From NCBI GenBank assembly GCA_964195405.1, contig CAXMPK010000063.1, positions 1 to 13,930 on the forward strand: a stretch of 13,930 nt of DNA, in the 5' to 3' direction. Made by a program: the position numbers and the translations under genes. The notes under the pieces were generated by a model, which saw nothing but the letters and a program-made list of their open reading frames with translations, did not search any database and was not told the origin of the DNA. Origin of the DNA: CAXMPK01 sp964195405 (lineage in GTDB: Bacteria > Actinomycetota > Acidimicrobiia > Spongiisociales > ZC4RG35). Every line of letters begins with the position of its first letter. The stretch's first letter is position 1. Of this stretch, positions 13,779 through 13,930 are shown in pieces.

Positions 13779-13930
13779 CTATCCGCCGTCAAGACCAGAT
13801 ATTGCGTGAGCAACGGAGGTTTCGATGATGGTCTTGACGACATCGAGATCCTCGTCAGAGCGGGGGGCGTAGACCATCACCAAGCCCGGCACCGTGCCGT
13901 CGACTGCGAACGGGTGCCACTCGCCCCAGC
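13779..13930 (-). CDS. Unrecognised protein, C-terminal end (runs off window)
   Basis: The last 50 codons of a minus-strand gene enter from the right edge, in the frame ending TAG at 13781-13779. The readable peptide starts WGEWHPFAVDGTVPGLVMVY and ends with a helix-like DEDLDVVKTIIETSVAH segment. I do not recognise the family from this fragment. It lies 52 bases upstream of the monooxygenase-like gene on the same strand. The gap holds a short CTGCC/GGCAG hairpin, and the two genes may be co-transcribed. Confidence 0.55.
   Translation of the reverse strand, partial: WGEWHPFAVDGTVPGLVMVYAPRSDEDLDVVKTIIETSVAHAISGLDGG

Noticed and set aside
1..13930. CRISPR array, insertion sequence, toxin-antitoxin, phage or defence system
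   Set aside because: No regularly spaced repeats, transposase or integrase motifs, or paired small toxin/antitoxin frames were seen.

Overview
The window looks like chromosomal DNA of a high-GC Gram-positive bacterium, probably a member of the Actinobacteriota. I lean towards an environmental lineage such as Acidimicrobiia, but that placement is inference. The grounds are high GC, GTG starts and ATGA/GTGA stop-start overlaps, actinobacterial-type families (DUF885 hydrolase, ArsR/SRPBCC/YCII set, Abhydrolase_9_N protein, monooxygenase-like membrane protein) and a menaquinone-type methyltransferase. There are no insertion sequences, phage genes or CRISPR arrays. It reads as core genome with a few accessory genes.

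Region 1 (1-5687). A minus-strand pair encodes a CPBP intramembrane protease and the start of an Abhydrolase_9-type membrane hydrolase. A divergent DUF885 metallohydrolase follows. Next come a YCII protein on the minus strand and, divergently, an ArsR-type repressor overlapping an SRPBCC (AHSA1) gene. Their shared 86-bp promoter region holds a good -35/-10 pair and a twice-repeated motif that could be the repressor's operator. Converging on them is a long nirK-type copper nitrite reductase carrying its own C-terminal cytochrome c.

Region 2 (5873-10530) is a translation and secretion block. Four tandem tRNA-Ser genes (GGA, CGA, UGA, GCU in transcription order) can together read all six serine codons. 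Beside them are tadA (tRNA A-to-I34 deaminase), an MFS transporter, a long SRP RNA with a recognisable Alu-like 5' domain and, on the minus strand, serS followed by a menG/ubiE methyltransferase. The seryl-tRNA synthetase and its whole tRNA set therefore lie within about 5 kb. tRNA-Ser, tadA and SRP RNA are also neighbours in Bacillus, where dnaX follows. Here dnaX is absent from the window and an MFS gene separates tadA from the SRP RNA.

Region 3 (10523-13930). Upstream of serS lie two uncharacterised genes overlapped with each other and with serS, so a four-gene run (membrane protein, Memo-like unknown, serS, menG) is tightly packed. A divergent hemolysin III/PAQR gene follows, then a monooxygenase-domain membrane protein whose middle appears to be read in the wrong frame because of two compensating frameshifts, and finally the 3' end of an unknown gene.

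The observations most worth a second look are the large-type SRP RNA, the complete serine tRNA set with one U73 discriminator and mosaic bodies, the NirK-cytochrome fusion with possible RBS-masking structure, and the double-frameshifted gene.
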